Source of the DNA: Anaerolineales bacterium
GTDB taxonomy: Bacteria > Chloroflexota > Anaerolineae > Anaerolineales > UBA6663
Length of the DNA stretch: 64,000 nt
Assembly: GCA_020850595.1 (NCBI GenBank)
Contig: JADZEK010000081.1
Location: 1 to 64,000, forward strand
Direction: 5' to 3'
Positions 1-10,993 of this stretch are shown piece by piece. The translations under genes were made by a program, and so were the position numbers. The notes under the pieces are model-generated. The model made no database searches. It worked only from the letters and a program-made list of their open reading frames with translations, and was not told the DNA's origin. Position 1 is the stretch's first letter. The number at the start of each line of letters is the position of its first letter.

Positions 1-2
1 AT

Positions 3-122
3 ATTTTCTGCCGCATCCGCGGTTACATTTCGACCATGCGCAAGCAGGGCCACTCCCCCTTGGCCGCGCTCCGCAGCGTTTTTGCCGGTCAAATCCTCAT
101 GCCCCGCCTGACCGCTGAGTAG
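3..122 (+). CDS. IS66-family transposase, C-terminal fragment
   Basis: An open frame enters from the left window edge and stops at TAG 120-122, giving 39 residues. The tail reads 'RGYISTMRKQGHSPLAALRS' followed by 'VFAGQILMPRL', which resembles the conserved C-terminus of IS66-family DDE transposases (R-x-Y-[IL]-S-T-x-R-K-Q-G-x-x-x-L-x-A-L). The N-terminus and catalytic residues lie outside the window, so it cannot be said whether the element is intact. No accessory IS66 genes are visible on this side. The family call rests on recognising the tail only; a related DDE transposase is the alternative. Confidence 0.6.
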   Translation: MFCRIRGYISTMRKQGHSPLAALRSVFAGQILMPRLTAE

Positions 123-628
123 TTACGAAAGGCCTACAAAACAAGCACATTTCGCTGTTTGGCGGCCACGTTGCCGCCGGCAACCGCAACTCAGTCTAGA
201 GACATAATGTCTGGAGCTGAGTGGCCGATCACGGAATCCGCTGGAAAACCAGGCCATTCCGAACAAATCTTGGAAAGCCGTGGAAATTTAAGCGAACGAT
301 CCGAAGCAAATGTTCTGAATAAACAGATCTATCCGCCGGCCCGTGGGCTGCCCTTACCAACTAAACAGGTCGCCCGGCACCCGTGACCCCGCGACGGCTG
401 TGCCCTCAACGCGCCAATCACGACAAGAGCGCCTCCCCTGAGGAGAAGCCGGTGGTGGGGGCGCTATCTACTAGCCGAATGGCAGCCGTGACAATGGTGA
501 CGTTTCTCACCCCATCCATGACCACCGCACCACCCCGGCTGGCACGCTTCCTGCCATAGTCTCCCATGGCCGGGCCGGAACTGGCCCCCGCCTCCCCGCG
601 TCTTAACCGCACAGGAGGCCCCCCGCCC
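123..628. other. Non-coding flank downstream of transposase
   Basis: About 500 bases without a convincing gene. The first 280 bases are clearly less GC-rich than the rest of the window, consistent with the tail of an insertion sequence or foreign DNA, and contain the small palindrome GACATAATGTC near 201-211. I could not identify a terminal inverted repeat that would mark the element's end. Short frames here have atypical composition and no ribosome binding site. From about 390 the base composition returns to the local GC-rich level. Confidence 0.4.
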
Positions 629-1162
629 ATGACACCCTTGCGCCCTTTCGCCAGTTTTGCCCTCACCCTGGCCCTGCTGCTCGCCGCCTGTGCCCCCGCC
701 GCGCCCGTGCCCGACACTCCGGCTGAGCCAGCGACTGACACCCCGGTCGCGCCCACGCCCGGCTCCGACGAGCCTGTCACCAGCCCCACCCAGCTCCCGG
801 CCGCCACGCCCGGTACCCCGGTCGCGCCCGCTTGGGCGCCCCAACCCGGCGACGCCGCCCTCGACCGCGGCACGATCTACCTCGATGTCATTGAGGTGTT
901 TCTGCTGGAGAGCTACCCCGTGCAGGTGCAGCTCCACCTGGAAGGCTCGCGGCCCACACCCTGCCACCAATTGCGCGTGGCCGCCGCCCCACCCGACACC
1001 CAGGGCCACATCGTGGTGGAAGTCTACACCGTCACCGACCCCGGCCAGGCCTGCACCCAGCAACTGGCGCCGCTGTCCGAGAACATCAACCTGGGCAGCT
1101 ACCCCTCCGGCAGCTACACCGTTATCGTCAACGGCAAGAAAGCCGCCGAGATCGTCGTTTAG
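629..1162 (+). CDS. Hypothetical secreted lipoprotein
   Basis: 177 residues, no recognised family. ATG at 629 is chosen because AGGAGG (613-618) lies 10 bases upstream; an in-frame ATG at 566 has no such site. The N-terminus is a lipoprotein signal peptide: a hydrophobic stretch followed by the lipobox 'LLAAC' at about residue 20, so the mature protein should be lipid-anchored on the outer face of the membrane. A Pro/Thr/Ala-rich linker covers roughly residues 22-75. The compact C-terminal domain (about 80-177) has two cysteines ('PTPCHQLR' and 'GQACTQQ') that could form a disulfide and ends in a beta-rich 'GSYTVIVNGK' segment, reminiscent of small immunoglobulin-like surface domains. Function unknown. 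Confidence 0.7.
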   Translation: MTPLRPFASFALTLALLLAACAPAAPVPDTPAEPATDTPVAPTPGSDEPVTSPTQLPAATPGTPVAPAWAPQPGDAALDRGTIYLDVIEVFLLESYPVQVQLHLEGSRPTPCHQLRVAAAPPDTQGHIVVEVYTVTDPGQACTQQLAPLSENINLGSYPSGSYTVIVNGKKAAEIVV

Positions 1163-1255
1163 CCGCCTTTTCGCGAGGAAACTGCGCTGGGAGATGCTTA
1201 CGTGAATCTAATTTGCCTCCGCTATAGTACTCCGCAGGCGTCCGGCAACTCGCTG

Positions 1256-1261
1256 TATAAT
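1256..1261 (+). promoter_or_regulatory. -10 box (TATAAT) directly upstream of a start codon
   Basis: TATAAT ends 8 bases before the ATG at 1270, and there is no Shine-Dalgarno between. A transcript started by this box would begin at or next to the start codon, so a leaderless mRNA is inferred. No clear -35 box is seen 16-18 bases upstream. Confidence 0.5.
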
Positions 1262-1269
1262 CGCCCGGC

Positions 1270-1644
1270 ATGACCGAACCATCCGTGCCAACGGCGAGTC
1301 GCCTGGAAGCAGCCCGCAATGTGTGGCTGGCGACCGTCCGGCCCGACGGTCGCCCCCACCTCGTCCCGATCTGGTTCGTCACCGCCGCCGACCGCTGGTA
1401 TTTGTGCACCGCTCCGAACAGTGTCAAAGCCCGTAACCTCGGCGCCAACCCCCACGTGGCCCTGGCTCTCGAAGACGGCGACCAGCCGTACATCGTGGAA
1501 GGCCGGGCGCGGCCGGTGACCCCCGACCCCGACCTCATTGCGCAGTTCAAGACCAAGTACGACTGGGATATCACCACCGACGCCCACTACACGCAGGTGT
1601 TTGAGGTGGTAGTCTCCCGGCGGGTGATGGGTGACAACAAGTAG
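1270..1644 (+). CDS. Pyridoxamine 5'-phosphate oxidase-fold (PPOX-class) F420/flavin-dependent protein
   Basis: 124 residues, the usual size for single-domain split-barrel proteins that bind FMN or coenzyme F420. Typical signatures are 'WLATVRPDGRPHLVPIWF' (residues 17-34), the 'RWYLCTAPNS' strand-loop and the 'KARNLGANPHVAL' segment that lines the cofactor phosphate site. Such proteins reduce or oxidise small molecules in the cytoplasm; the substrate cannot be told from sequence. It stands alone between a lipoprotein gene and clpC. No ribosome binding site precedes the ATG; the TATAAT eight bases upstream suggests leaderless expression. F420 use would fit the LLM-type enzyme encoded at 22488-23417, but FMN is equally possible. 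Confidence 0.8.
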   Translation: MTEPSVPTASRLEAARNVWLATVRPDGRPHLVPIWFVTAADRWYLCTAPNSVKARNLGANPHVALALEDGDQPYIVEGRARPVTPDPDLIAQFKTKYDWDITTDAHYTQVFEVVVSRRVMGDNK

Positions 1645-1684
1645 GCCGGGGCCGGCAGCCGTTTAGGAAAGGAATTTTGCGGCC

Positions 1685-4177
<2,493 letters not shown>

Positions 4178-4200
4178 GCGGCCTCAGCCTGCGAACACAC

Positions 4201-4234
4201 AAGGGACGGCTCACACGAGCCGTCCCTTGTCTTT
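4201..4234. terminator. Intrinsic terminator after clpC
   Basis: Perfect 11-bp inverted repeat (4201-4211 with 4218-4228, 6-base loop) followed by 'gtcttt'. It separates the rightward clpC from the leftward tRNA-Pro and may act in both directions. Confidence 0.75.
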
Positions 4235-4238
4235 AAGG

Positions 4239-4312
4239 TCGGGGCGGTCAGATTTGAACTGACGACCACCGCGTCCCAAACGCGGTGCGCTGCCGGACTG
4301 CGCTACGCCCCG
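4239..4312 (-). tRNA. tRNA-Pro (UGG)
   Basis: On the minus strand a 74-nt cloverleaf begins CGGGGCG and pairs with CGCCCCG at the 3' end. The anticodon arm is CCGCG-TTTGGGA-CGCGG, so the anticodon is TGG, reading proline codons. The T arm contains GTTCAAAT, and the D arm has AGCGCAGTCCGGCAGCGC. The discriminator base is A and the terminal CCA is not encoded. Confidence 0.95.
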
Positions 4313-4468
4313 AATGCCGGTATTGTACCACCCGTACCCTTATCTTTAGTCCGGGCTGATTTTCCTCGGCCCGTTGCCCCCAGCCTGGCCCCCTTCGTGT
4401 AATTCGTGCTAATTCGTGGCAAAGGTTTTCTAGCGGTTGACCAACGCGCTTCTTCTGTCGGCCTGCGC

Positions 4469-4474
4469 TACAAT
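4469..4474 (+). promoter_or_regulatory. -10 box (TACAAT) six bases before a start codon
   Basis: TACAAT lies 6 bases before the ATG at 4481, without a Shine-Dalgarno in between, suggesting a leaderless transcript. A TTGACC at 4437-4442 is too far (26 bases) to be a good -35. Confidence 0.45.
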
Positions 4475-4480
4475 GCGTCC

Positions 4481-5236
4481 ATGACCTACGCCACCCTCGC
4501 CCGCTACTACGACCTGGAAAACGCCGAGTTCACCGAAGACCTGGACTACTGGCTGGAGCTGGCCGACGAGTACGGCGACCCAATCTTAGAGCTGGGCTGC
4601 GGCACGGGCCGGGTGCTGCTCAACCTCGCCCGGCGCGGCCACGCCCTCACCGGCCTCGACAACGCGCCCGACATGCTGGCCCGCCTGCGCGCCCGCCTCG
4701 ACGCTGCCACCGGCCGCCACCTGGCCGCCGCCCCCACGCTGGTCGAGGCCGACATGACCACCTTCGACCTCGGCCAGACGTTTCGGCTGGCGCTGATGCC
4801 GTTCAACACCTTCATGCACCTGCTCACGCCCGAAGCGCAGCTGGCCGCCCTCACCCGCATCCGCCGTCACCTGGCCCCTGGCGCGGCCCTCGCGCTGGAT
4901 ATGCCCAACCCCGGCGAGGCCTACGCCGCCCCCGAGCCGGGCCTGACGCTGGAGCGCACTTTCGCCGACGGCGAGCGCACCGTGCAGCAGTTCAGCACCC
5001 TCAGCCTCGACCGCGCGGCGCAGTTGGCGCGCATCACCTGGCTCTACGACTCCACCGGCCCGGCCGGCGACCTGCACCGCACCAGCGTGCCGCTGACACT
5101 GCGCTACACCTTCCCTGGCGAGATGCGCCTGCTGCTGGAGCGCGCAGGCTTCGCTCAAGCCCACTTCTACGGCGACTACGACCGCTCGCCGTTCGTGGAC
5201 GGCGCGCCGCGCTTCCTCGTGCTGGCCGTGGCCTAA
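4481..5236 (+). CDS. Class I SAM-dependent methyltransferase
   Basis: 251 residues from ATG 4481 ('MTYATLARYYDLE'), a start typical for this family; an upstream in-frame ATG at 4406 would add an unlikely leader. The SAM site is 'PILELGCGTGRVLLNLARRG' (motif I, about residues 28-47), followed by the acidic motif II 'TGLDNAPDMLA' and the later 'FRLALMPFNTFMHL'. The C-terminal half resembles the lid of small-molecule methyltransferases. The acceptor is unknown. The gene stands alone, convergent with the next gene and only 10 bases from its end. Confidence 0.85.
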   Translation: MTYATLARYYDLENAEFTEDLDYWLELADEYGDPILELGCGTGRVLLNLARRGHALTGLDNAPDMLARLRARLDAATGRHLAAAPTLVEADMTTFDLGQTFRLALMPFNTFMHLLTPEAQLAALTRIRRHLAPGAALALDMPNPGEAYAAPEPGLTLERTFADGERTVQQFSTLSLDRAAQLARITWLYDSTGPAGDLHRTSVPLTLRYTFPGEMRLLLERAGFAQAHFYGDYDRSPFVDGAPRFLVLAVA

Positions 5237-5246
5237 GCCCGACCTC

Positions 5247-5885
5247 TCACAACTCTCCGGCTACTTCCTTCGCTAAGCGCTCAAAATACTCGGCCAGGTA
5301 GCGGTGGCGCTCCTCGGCGATCTGCCGGGCCGTGCGCGTGTGCAGGCGGTCCTTCACGCGGCTGAGCTTGAACAGGAACTCGTGGTACGGGGTGTGCGGC
5401 TCGCCGGGCTCCTTCACGAAGCTGGCCCGAAAGCTGACCGAAGGTTCGCCCGTCAGCGGCTGCCCCGCCAGCGCGGCGTAGGCCATGGCCCGCGCCACGC
5501 CGATCGCGCCCAGCACGTCGAGCTTGTCGCTGTCGAACATGATCTGGGCTTCGAGCGTGCGCGGGGTTTCGGTGCCGCGGAAACGGTGGGCGCGGATGCA
5601 GTGCAGCACGGCCTCGATGCGCTCGGGCGGCCAGCCTTCCGCCGCGAGCTGCGCCCGCGCGAACTCGGCCGAGGCCTCGTGGTGCGTGGCGCGCGCGCCG
5701 GCCTCGTCGCTGGGCGTGGCGCCGCTGGCGTCGTGCAGCAGCACCGCCGCGCGCACGATCTCCAGGTCCGCCCCCTCGGCGCGGGCCAGGCGCTCGGCCA
5801 AGGCCAGCACCCGCCGGATATGGTCAAAGTCGTGCACGGGGTCGGCCGCGGCGTAGAACTGCCGGGCCTGCTCAAGCGTGGGCAT
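5247..5885 (-). CDS. HD-domain phosphohydrolase
   Basis: 212 residues. The metal-binding pattern of the HD superfamily is present: 'HDFDHIRRVLALAERLA' (His and Asp near residues 18-22), 'RAAVLLHDAS' with the His-Asp doublet (about 50-51), a second His in 'ATHHEAS' and the distal Asp in 'MFDSDKLDVLG'. The layout matches small single-domain HD proteins related to YedJ, which hydrolyse phosphate esters or nucleotides; the substrate is not known. It is the last gene of a leftward run that starts at ugd, 20 bases downstream of the 65-residue protein, and probably depends on that operon for expression. Confidence 0.8.
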   Translation of the reverse strand: MPTLEQARQFYAAADPVHDFDHIRRVLALAERLARAEGADLEIVRAAVLLHDASGATPSDEAGARATHHEASAEFARAQLAAEGWPPERIEAVLHCIRAHRFRGTETPRTLEAQIMFDSDKLDVLGAIGVARAMAYAALAGQPLTGEPSVSFRASFVKEPGEPHTPYHEFLFKLSRVKDRLHTRTARQIAEERHRYLAEYFERLAKEVAGEL

Positions 5886-5905
5886 GGGGGCGTTAGCCTG
5901 TGGCG

Positions 5906-6103
5906 CTAGCCTTCGGCCGGCGTCTCGGCCGGCTTGCTGCCGATCTCGACCAACTGAATTTGCGTCTGGTAGCGCTTGCCGTCAATCTCGATCTTGGTGT
6001 TGGCGTAATAGCCGCGCGAGCCGGTCTTGAACGCCTTGGGCGGCAGGGCCAGCACGCCGACCACCTTGCCGTCGTCCGACTTGATCTCCGCGATCAGGTT
6101 CAT
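5906..6103 (-). CDS. Small conserved-looking hypothetical protein
   Basis: 65 residues, unrecognised. Its ATG overlaps the stop codon of acpS (ATGA, 6100-6103), a sign of translational coupling and good evidence that the frame is real. The sequence is Lys/Gly-rich with short beta-prone segments ('MNLIAEIKSDD', 'YYANTKIEIDGKRYQTQIQL') and no cysteine or membrane segment, so a small cytoplasmic beta-barrel-like protein is plausible. The Glu/Pro/Ala-rich tail looks disordered. Function cannot be assigned. Confidence 0.65.
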   Translation of the reverse strand: MNLIAEIKSDDGKVVGVLALPPKAFKTGSRGYYANTKIEIDGKRYQTQIQLVEIGSKPAETPAEG

Positions 6104-6480
6104 GCCGCCTCCTTAGGAGCGCCCTGCGCCACGACCAGCGCCATGGCGTGCTCGTGGGTGTGGCTCAGGCTCACCGCCCACTCCACCAACCCCAACGCGC
6201 GCGCCAGGGCCTCGGCCGCGCCGTGCAGCCGCAGTTGCGGGCTATGGCGGCCGTCGCGCACGATCTCGATCTCTTTCCAGCGCACGTCGCCGATGCCGCA
6301 GCCCAGCGCCTTGGCCACCGCCTCCTTGGCCGCGAAGCGCGCCGCCAGCGCCGGGGTGCGGCCCTCGGCGTCAATCAGCTCCTGCGGCGTGAAGAAGCGC
6401 TGAAAGAAGCGGTCGCCGTGGCGCAAGATGGCCTCGTCTATGCGGCTGACCTCGATGATGTCAACGCCGGTGCGCAGCAT
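6100..6480 (-). CDS. acpS: Holo-[acyl-carrier-protein] synthase
   Basis: 126 residues, usual AcpS length. The enzyme transfers 4'-phosphopantetheine from CoA to a serine of acyl carrier protein, activating it for fatty acid synthesis. Mg/CoA-binding residues are visible in 'GVDIIEVSRI' (Asp7) and 'AARFAAKEAVAKALG' (Glu about 53). It lies 18 bases behind the inactive M16 subunit gene and overlaps the next small gene by 4 bases, so it is part of a leftward operon. Confidence 0.92.
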   Translation of the reverse strand: MLRTGVDIIEVSRIDEAILRHGDRFFQRFFTPQELIDAEGRTPALAARFAAKEAVAKALGCGIGDVRWKEIEIVRDGRHSPQLRLHGAAEALARALGLVEWAVSLSHTHEHAMALVVAQGAPKEAA

Positions 6481-6498
6481 GGCGAGCCTTGGGCGGGC

Positions 6499-7815
6499 CT
6501 ACTCCGGCCCGGCCACCGCCAGCACATAGTTTTCGGGGCTGAGGAACTCGGCCGCCACCGCCTGCAAGTCGTCGCGGGTGATGGCCTTGATGCGGTTGGG
6601 GTAGCGCCGCAGGTAATCCAACCCCAGGTTGTGCAGCTCCATGGCGCTGACGTTTCCGGCCAACCCCTCGTTCGTCTCCAGCGTGAACGGCAGCCGCCCC
6701 AGGAAGTTGGCCTTGTTGTCGTCCAGCTCTTCTACCGTCACCTTGCGGTTGACGAACTTGGCGATCTCCTTGACGATCAGCTCGGTGGCGCGGGCCACGT
6801 TCTTAGGGTTCACCCCGGCGTAAGCGCGCCACGGGCCGGGGCCTAGCCCGCCGTCCAGGCTGCTGGCGGCATAGTACGCCAGGCCGCCCTTCTCGCGCAC
6901 GTGCTCACCGATGCGGCCGCCCATGCCGAACACGCCCAGGATGTTGTTGGCCAGGCGCGCCGCCAGAAAGCGCGGGTGGTTGCGGGCCGGGCCGGGGCCG
7001 CCCAGCACCAGGTCGCTCTGGCTCTTGCCGGGCATCACCACGCGCTGCAGCTGCTTACCCTGCGGCTGGGCCACCGGCGGCAGCGGCGGCTCCGGCGGCT
7101 GGGCCGGGTTGGCCCAATTGCCGAACCAGCGCTCCACCAGTTCCACGGCCGCCTCGGCCTTCACCGCGCCCACCACCGTCACGATCATGCCACGCGGGCC
7201 GAAGTGCGCCTGGTGAAAGTTCACCAGGTCGGCGCGCGTCAGCGCCTTGAGCGTGTCGGGGTAGCCGTCTTCGTCAATGGCGTAAGGGTGGCCGGGGTAG
7301 GCGGCCGTGAAGAAAGCCTCCTCGGCGCGGGCGCGGGTGTTGTTGTCGCGGATCGCCAGGCGCGTGAGCAGCTCGTTGCGCAGCCGCTCCACCTGCTCCT
7401 CGGGGAAGGTCGGCCGGCGCAGCGCGTCCGCCGCCAGCTCCAAGATCAGCGGCAGGTCTTCGGCCAGGCTCTTGCCGTAGAAGCCGGAGGTGTGCGTGCC
7501 GGCCGAAACCGACAGCGCCGCGCCCGCCGATTCGATGGCGTCATATATCTCATCGAACGAGCTGCGCTCGGTGCCGCGCATCAGGGCGGCGGCGGTGAAG
7601 CCCGCCAACCCCGCCTGGGCGCGGCTCTCCCACAGCGCGCCGGTGCGCAGGTCGCTATCTACCACCACCGACGGGCTGGTGAAGTTCTCGTAGGCCAGCA
7701 CCGTAATGCCGTTGGGCAGCACTTGGCGGGTGATCGTCTCCGGCCCCGGCAGCGACTGGGCCGCGACCCGCGGCGTGGCGGCGCGCTTGGCGCGGACGGC
7801 AGGCTTAGTCTTCAT
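6499..7815 (-). CDS. M16 family peptidase, catalytically inactive subunit
   Basis: 438 residues with the two-repeat fold of M16 metallopeptidases (pitrilysin/insulinase group), but the zinc motif HXXEH is absent: the equivalent place (about residue 70) reads 'AGLAGFTAAALM'. The C-terminal half keeps the family's substrate-arm features, for example 'GGRIGEHVREKGGLAYYAAS' (the conserved R-x-x-x-G-L-x-Y). Such proteins pair with an active M16 subunit, as in mitochondrial processing peptidase beta/alpha and bacterial heterodimers. The active partner is encoded immediately upstream with an 11-base overlap, strongly suggesting a heterodimer. No signal peptide; the N-terminus is Lys/Arg/Ala-rich. 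Confidence 0.88.
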   Translation of the reverse strand: MKTKPAVRAKRAATPRVAAQSLPGPETITRQVLPNGITVLAYENFTSPSVVVDSDLRTGALWESRAQAGLAGFTAAALMRGTERSSFDEIYDAIESAGAALSVSAGTHTSGFYGKSLAEDLPLILELAADALRRPTFPEEQVERLRNELLTRLAIRDNNTRARAEEAFFTAAYPGHPYAIDEDGYPDTLKALTRADLVNFHQAHFGPRGMIVTVVGAVKAEAAVELVERWFGNWANPAQPPEPPLPPVAQPQGKQLQRVVMPGKSQSDLVLGGPGPARNHPRFLAARLANNILGVFGMGGRIGEHVREKGGLAYYAASSLDGGLGPGPWRAYAGVNPKNVARATELIVKEIAKFVNRKVTVEELDDNKANFLGRLPFTLETNEGLAGNVSAMELHNLGLDYLRRYPNRIKAITRDDLQAVAAEFLSPENYVLAVAGPE

Positions 7816-9130
7816 CGTCGGCCTCGGCGGCGTTGGCCTGGGCGGGCGCGGCGGACGGCACGAACGTGCCCACGGTGCGGTTGTCGCGCGCCAGGTATTT
7901 CTGGGCCACGCGCTGCACGTCGGCCACGGTCACGGCGGCCAGCCGGTCCAGGTAGCTGTCGAACCACTTGTAGGAGGCGAACAATTCGGTGTGGCCCAGC
8001 CAGTAGCCCTGGTTGGTGACACTCTCCGCCCCAAAGGCGAACAGTGCCCGCGCCTGCTTGATGGCCTTGGCCAGCTCGGCCTCAGCCACCGGCTCGGCCC
8101 GCAGGCGCTCCACCTCGGCGTTCAGCGCCGCCTCCACCGCCTCCGGCGTTTGGCCCTGGCGCACGGTGCAGAAGAGCGAATAAAGATACGGATCGAGCGT
8201 GGGGACCAGGCCGGCCGAGGCGTTGGCCGCCAGGCCGCTCGCGACCAGCGCCCGGTACAGCCGCGACGATTTGTTGCTCGTGCCGCCGCCGAACATGTTC
8301 AGCGCCGTGGCCCCGCCCAAGATCGAGTCCATCGCCACCAGGGCGATGAAATCGGGGTGATTGACGCCCGGCACGTGGTAGCCGACCTCAATGAAAGCAG
8401 TTTCACCCTCGCCGCTCAGGCTGACGCGGCGCTCGCCCTTCTGTTCGGGCTCGGGGCGCGGCCGGCGGGCGGGCAGGGGCTTGGGCCGATAGCCGCCAAA
8501 CAGCGCCTGAATACGGGCCAGCATGTCGCGGGTCTTGAAGTCGCCCACCACCACCGCGATGGCGTTGTTGGGCGCGTAGTACTGGCGATAGTGGCTGTAC
8601 AAGTCGTCGCGCGTCATGGTCTCCAGGTCTACCATGTCGCCGATCACCTCGTGGTGGTAGCTGTGCACCCGGAAGGCAGCCGCCTGCACTTCTTCGGTCA
8701 GGCGGAACCCGGGGCTGTTCTCGCGCCCCTGCCGCTCAGAGATGATGACGGTGCGCTCCGAGGCGACCTCCTTGGGCGGGAAGAGCGCCCGGCCCATGCG
8801 GTCGGCTTCCAACCGCAGCGCGAAGTCAATCTTGTCGGCCGGCAGCGTCTCAAAGTACGCCGTCCAGTCAATCCAGGTCATGGCGTTGTAAACGCCGCCG
8901 TCGCGGGCGATGCGGCGCTCGGACACCTCGCCCGGGTAGCGGCGCGTGCCCTTGAACATCATGTGCTCAACCCAATGGCTGACACCCGTTTGGCCGGGCA
9001 GTTCGTTGCGCGAGCCGACGCGATACCAGACCCAAAACGACGCCAGCGGGGCGGTGTGCACCTCTTTGAGCAGCACGGTCAGGCCGTTGCTCAGGCGCGT
9101 CTTCGTCACCTTACCAGAAGCCGGGGGCAT
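7805..9130 (-). CDS. M16 family zinc peptidase, active subunit
   Basis: 441 residues. The inverted zinc motif is intact, 'HWVEH' at residues 52-56, with the third-ligand Glu expected in the 'TVIISERQGREN' segment about 75 residues later. Domain order is the catalytic M16 half (1-210) and the structural half (220-430). A clear Shine-Dalgarno AAGGAGAG precedes the ATG. It overlaps the inactive subunit gene by 11 bases, so both chains are probably made in equal amounts. Role: degradation of peptides or processing; substrate unknown, no signal peptide seen. The last residues are acidic ('EADDED'). Confidence 0.92.
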   Translation of the reverse strand: MPPASGKVTKTRLSNGLTVLLKEVHTAPLASFWVWYRVGSRNELPGQTGVSHWVEHMMFKGTRRYPGEVSERRIARDGGVYNAMTWIDWTAYFETLPADKIDFALRLEADRMGRALFPPKEVASERTVIISERQGRENSPGFRLTEEVQAAAFRVHSYHHEVIGDMVDLETMTRDDLYSHYRQYYAPNNAIAVVVGDFKTRDMLARIQALFGGYRPKPLPARRPRPEPEQKGERRVSLSGEGETAFIEVGYHVPGVNHPDFIALVAMDSILGGATALNMFGGGTSNKSSRLYRALVASGLAANASAGLVPTLDPYLYSLFCTVRQGQTPEAVEAALNAEVERLRAEPVAEAELAKAIKQARALFAFGAESVTNQGYWLGHTELFASYKWFDSYLDRLAAVTVADVQRVAQKYLARDNRTVGTFVPSAAPAQANAAEADDED

Positions 9131-9163
9131 AGCTCTCCTTCACCCATACGGGGCCAGAGCGGC

Positions 9164-10480
9164 TTAGTGCTGGCCGTTGCCGTTGTAGCCGCGCCCCACG
9201 CCGCGATACTGGAAACCCAGCCGCTGCATCTGCGCGGGGTGATAAATGTTGCGCCCGTCCACCACAATCGGCCGGCGCATGCTCTGGCGCAGCCGCTCCA
9301 GGTCGAGCTGCTTAAACTCGTTCCACTCGGTCACCACAATCAGCGCGTCGGCGCCCGCGGCCACTTCATAAGCGTCCTCGCACAGCTTCACGCCCGGCAT
9401 GTGCCGCCCGGCCACGCTCATTGCCACCGGGTCGTAGCCCTTCACCAGCGCGCCGCCGGCTTGCAGTTCCCTGGCAATCTCAATCGCCGGGGCGTCGCGC
9501 ATGTCGTCGGTGTTGGGCTTGAAAGCCAGCCCCAGCAGGCCGATGGTCTTTTGGTCCAGGTCGCCCAGCAGGTCGCGCACCTTGCGCGTCACCAGCCGGC
9601 GCTGGTCGCGATTGATGTCCATGACGGCCTGCAAAAGCTGCGGGTGCCTGCCCTGCACATTCGCCATGTGCGCCAGCGCCTTCACGTCTTTGGGAAAGCA
9701 GGAACCGCCGTAGCCCAGCCCGGCGTCGAGGAACTGGCGGCCGATGCGCGGGTCGAAGCCCATGCCGGTCGCCACCTCTTTTACGTCGGCGCCCAGCGCC
9801 TCGCACACATTGGCGATCTCGTTGATGAACGAAATTTTGGTCGCCAGAAAGGCGTTGGAGGCGTACTTAATCATCTCGGCTGTGCGCAAATCCACCACCT
9901 GGATCGGGGCGCGCAGCGGCAGGTGCAGGTCGGCCACGCGGTTGGCGGCGTCGCGGTCGAGTGACCCCAGCACCGTGCGGGCCGGGTTCATGAAGTCGGC
10001 CAGGGCCGAGCCTTCGCGCAAGAATTCGGGGCAGGAGACCACGCTGAAAGCGATCGGCGCGGCCTGCTTGGCGCGCACGATGTCGGCTACCCAGTCGCCC
10101 GTGCCGACCGGCACGGTAGACTTGTTGACGATGATGAGCGGGGCGGTCATGTGGGCGGCGATGCTCTCGGCCGCCGCGCGCACGTACTGCAAATCGGCCT
10201 CGCCGTCCACGCCTTCGGGTGTGCCCACGGCAATGAAGGCAAACTCGGCCTCGGCCAGCGCCTCGGCGTAGTGGGTGGTGAAGCTCAGGCGGCCCGCCGC
10301 TACGTTGCGCTTGACCATCTCTTCCAGGCCCGGCTCGTAGATCGGCAGCAGGCCCTGCTTAAGGTTGGCGATGCGCTCTTCGTTGATGTCGAGCGCCATC
10401 ACCCGGTTGCCCAAATCGGCGAAGCACGTCCCGGTGACCAGGCCCACATAACCGACGCCGATAACGCAGATATTCTTCAC
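9164..10480 (-). CDS. ugd: UDP-glucose 6-dehydrogenase family (UDP-glucose/GDP-mannose dehydrogenase)
   Basis: 438 residues, normal for the family. The enzyme oxidises a nucleotide sugar (probably UDP-glucose to UDP-glucuronate) with two NAD+, giving precursors for surface polysaccharide. Rossmann motif '[18 protein letters not shown]' at the N-terminus, conserved Lys region '[20 protein letters not shown]', and the catalytic Cys in '[14 protein letters not shown]' (about residue 260). GTG start with AAGGAG 8 bases upstream. It leads a leftward run with the M16 pair 33 bases downstream. UDP-glucose specificity is the common case but GDP-mannose or other sugars cannot be excluded. Confidence 0.92.
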   Translation of the reverse strand: MKNICVIGVGYVGLVTGTCFADLGNRVMALDINEERIANLKQGLLPIYEPGLEEMVKRNVAAGRLSFTTHYAEALAEAEFAFIAVGTPEGVDGEADLQYVRAAAESIAAHMTAPLIIVNKSTVPVGTGDWVADIVRAKQAAPIAFSVVSCPEFLREGSALADFMNPARTVLGSLDRDAANRVADLHLPLRAPIQVVDLRTAEMIKYASNAFLATKISFINEIANVCEALGADVKEVATGMGFDPRIGRQFLDAGLGYGGSCFPKDVKALAHMANVQGRHPQLLQAVMDINRDQRRLVTRKVRDLLGDLDQKTIGLLGLAFKPNTDDMRDAPAIEIARELQAGGALVKGYDPVAMSVAGRHMPGVKLCEDAYEVAAGADALIVVTEWNEFKQLDLERLRQSMRRPIVVDGRNIYHPAQMQRLGFQYRGVGRGYNGNGQH

Positions 10481-10611
10481 GCTGTTACTCCTTCAGCGGC
10501 AGCCGGGCAACCCGCCCCCGCCGGCCGGCCCTCCCAAACCCAGAGATGGGGAAAACGTGGCTGTGACCTGGCGATGATACCACAGCGCCTCCGGCCGCCG
10601 CGCCCCGGCCC

Positions 10612-10986
10612 TCAGGCCCAGCCGCGGTCGGCCAGCTCGTCCTCGTCGCGGCCAAAAAAGTGCGCCAGCTCATGAATCAGCGTGCGTCGCACGCGCTGGC
10701 GCAGCTCGATCTCGGTGCGCGCCAGGCTTTGCAGGGCCAGCCGGAAGAGCGTAATGCGGTCGGGCACGATCAGCAGGCTGTCGGCGTGGCGGTCAATCAG
10801 CGGCACGCCCTCGTACAGCCCCAGCAGCAGCCGGCGCTCGCCGGGGTCGTGCTCGGGGCCGGGCGCGTCTTCCACCAGCAGCAGCACCGTTTCGGCCTCG
10901 GCCCGCAGGGCGGGGGGCAGCTGGGCCAGCACGGCGTCGGCCTCGTCGAAGACGATCTGCTCGAAGCGCTCGGGAGAGACGTGCAT
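10612..10986 (-). CDS. Small zincin-like metallopeptidase (PF06262 type)
   Basis: 124 residues, single domain. The C-terminal zinc motif 'HELAHFFGRDEDEL' (about residues 107-120) fits the HExxHxxG/xD pattern of minimal metallopeptidases of this family. The N-terminus 'MHVSPERFEQIVFDEAD' is also typical. The product is expected in the cytoplasm; biological substrate unknown. It is monocistronic, divergent from the SDR gene. TACAAT lies 7 bases before the ATG with no Shine-Dalgarno, so the mRNA is probably leaderless. Confidence 0.82.
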   Translation of the reverse strand: MHVSPERFEQIVFDEADAVLAQLPPALRAEAETVLLLVEDAPGPEHDPGERRLLLGLYEGVPLIDRHADSLLIVPDRITLFRLALQSLARTEIELRQRVRRTLIHELAHFFGRDEDELADRGWA

Positions 10987-10993
10987 GCCCCAA

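Noticed and set aside
159-386. 75-codon open frame after the transposase tail
   Set aside because: No ATG or ribosome site, odd composition, no recognisable motif; likely part of the insertion-sequence flank.
7706-9964. 752-codon plus-strand frame opposite the M16 and ugd genes
   Set aside because: Shadow of genuine minus-strand genes; His/Val/Arg-rich low-complexity product.
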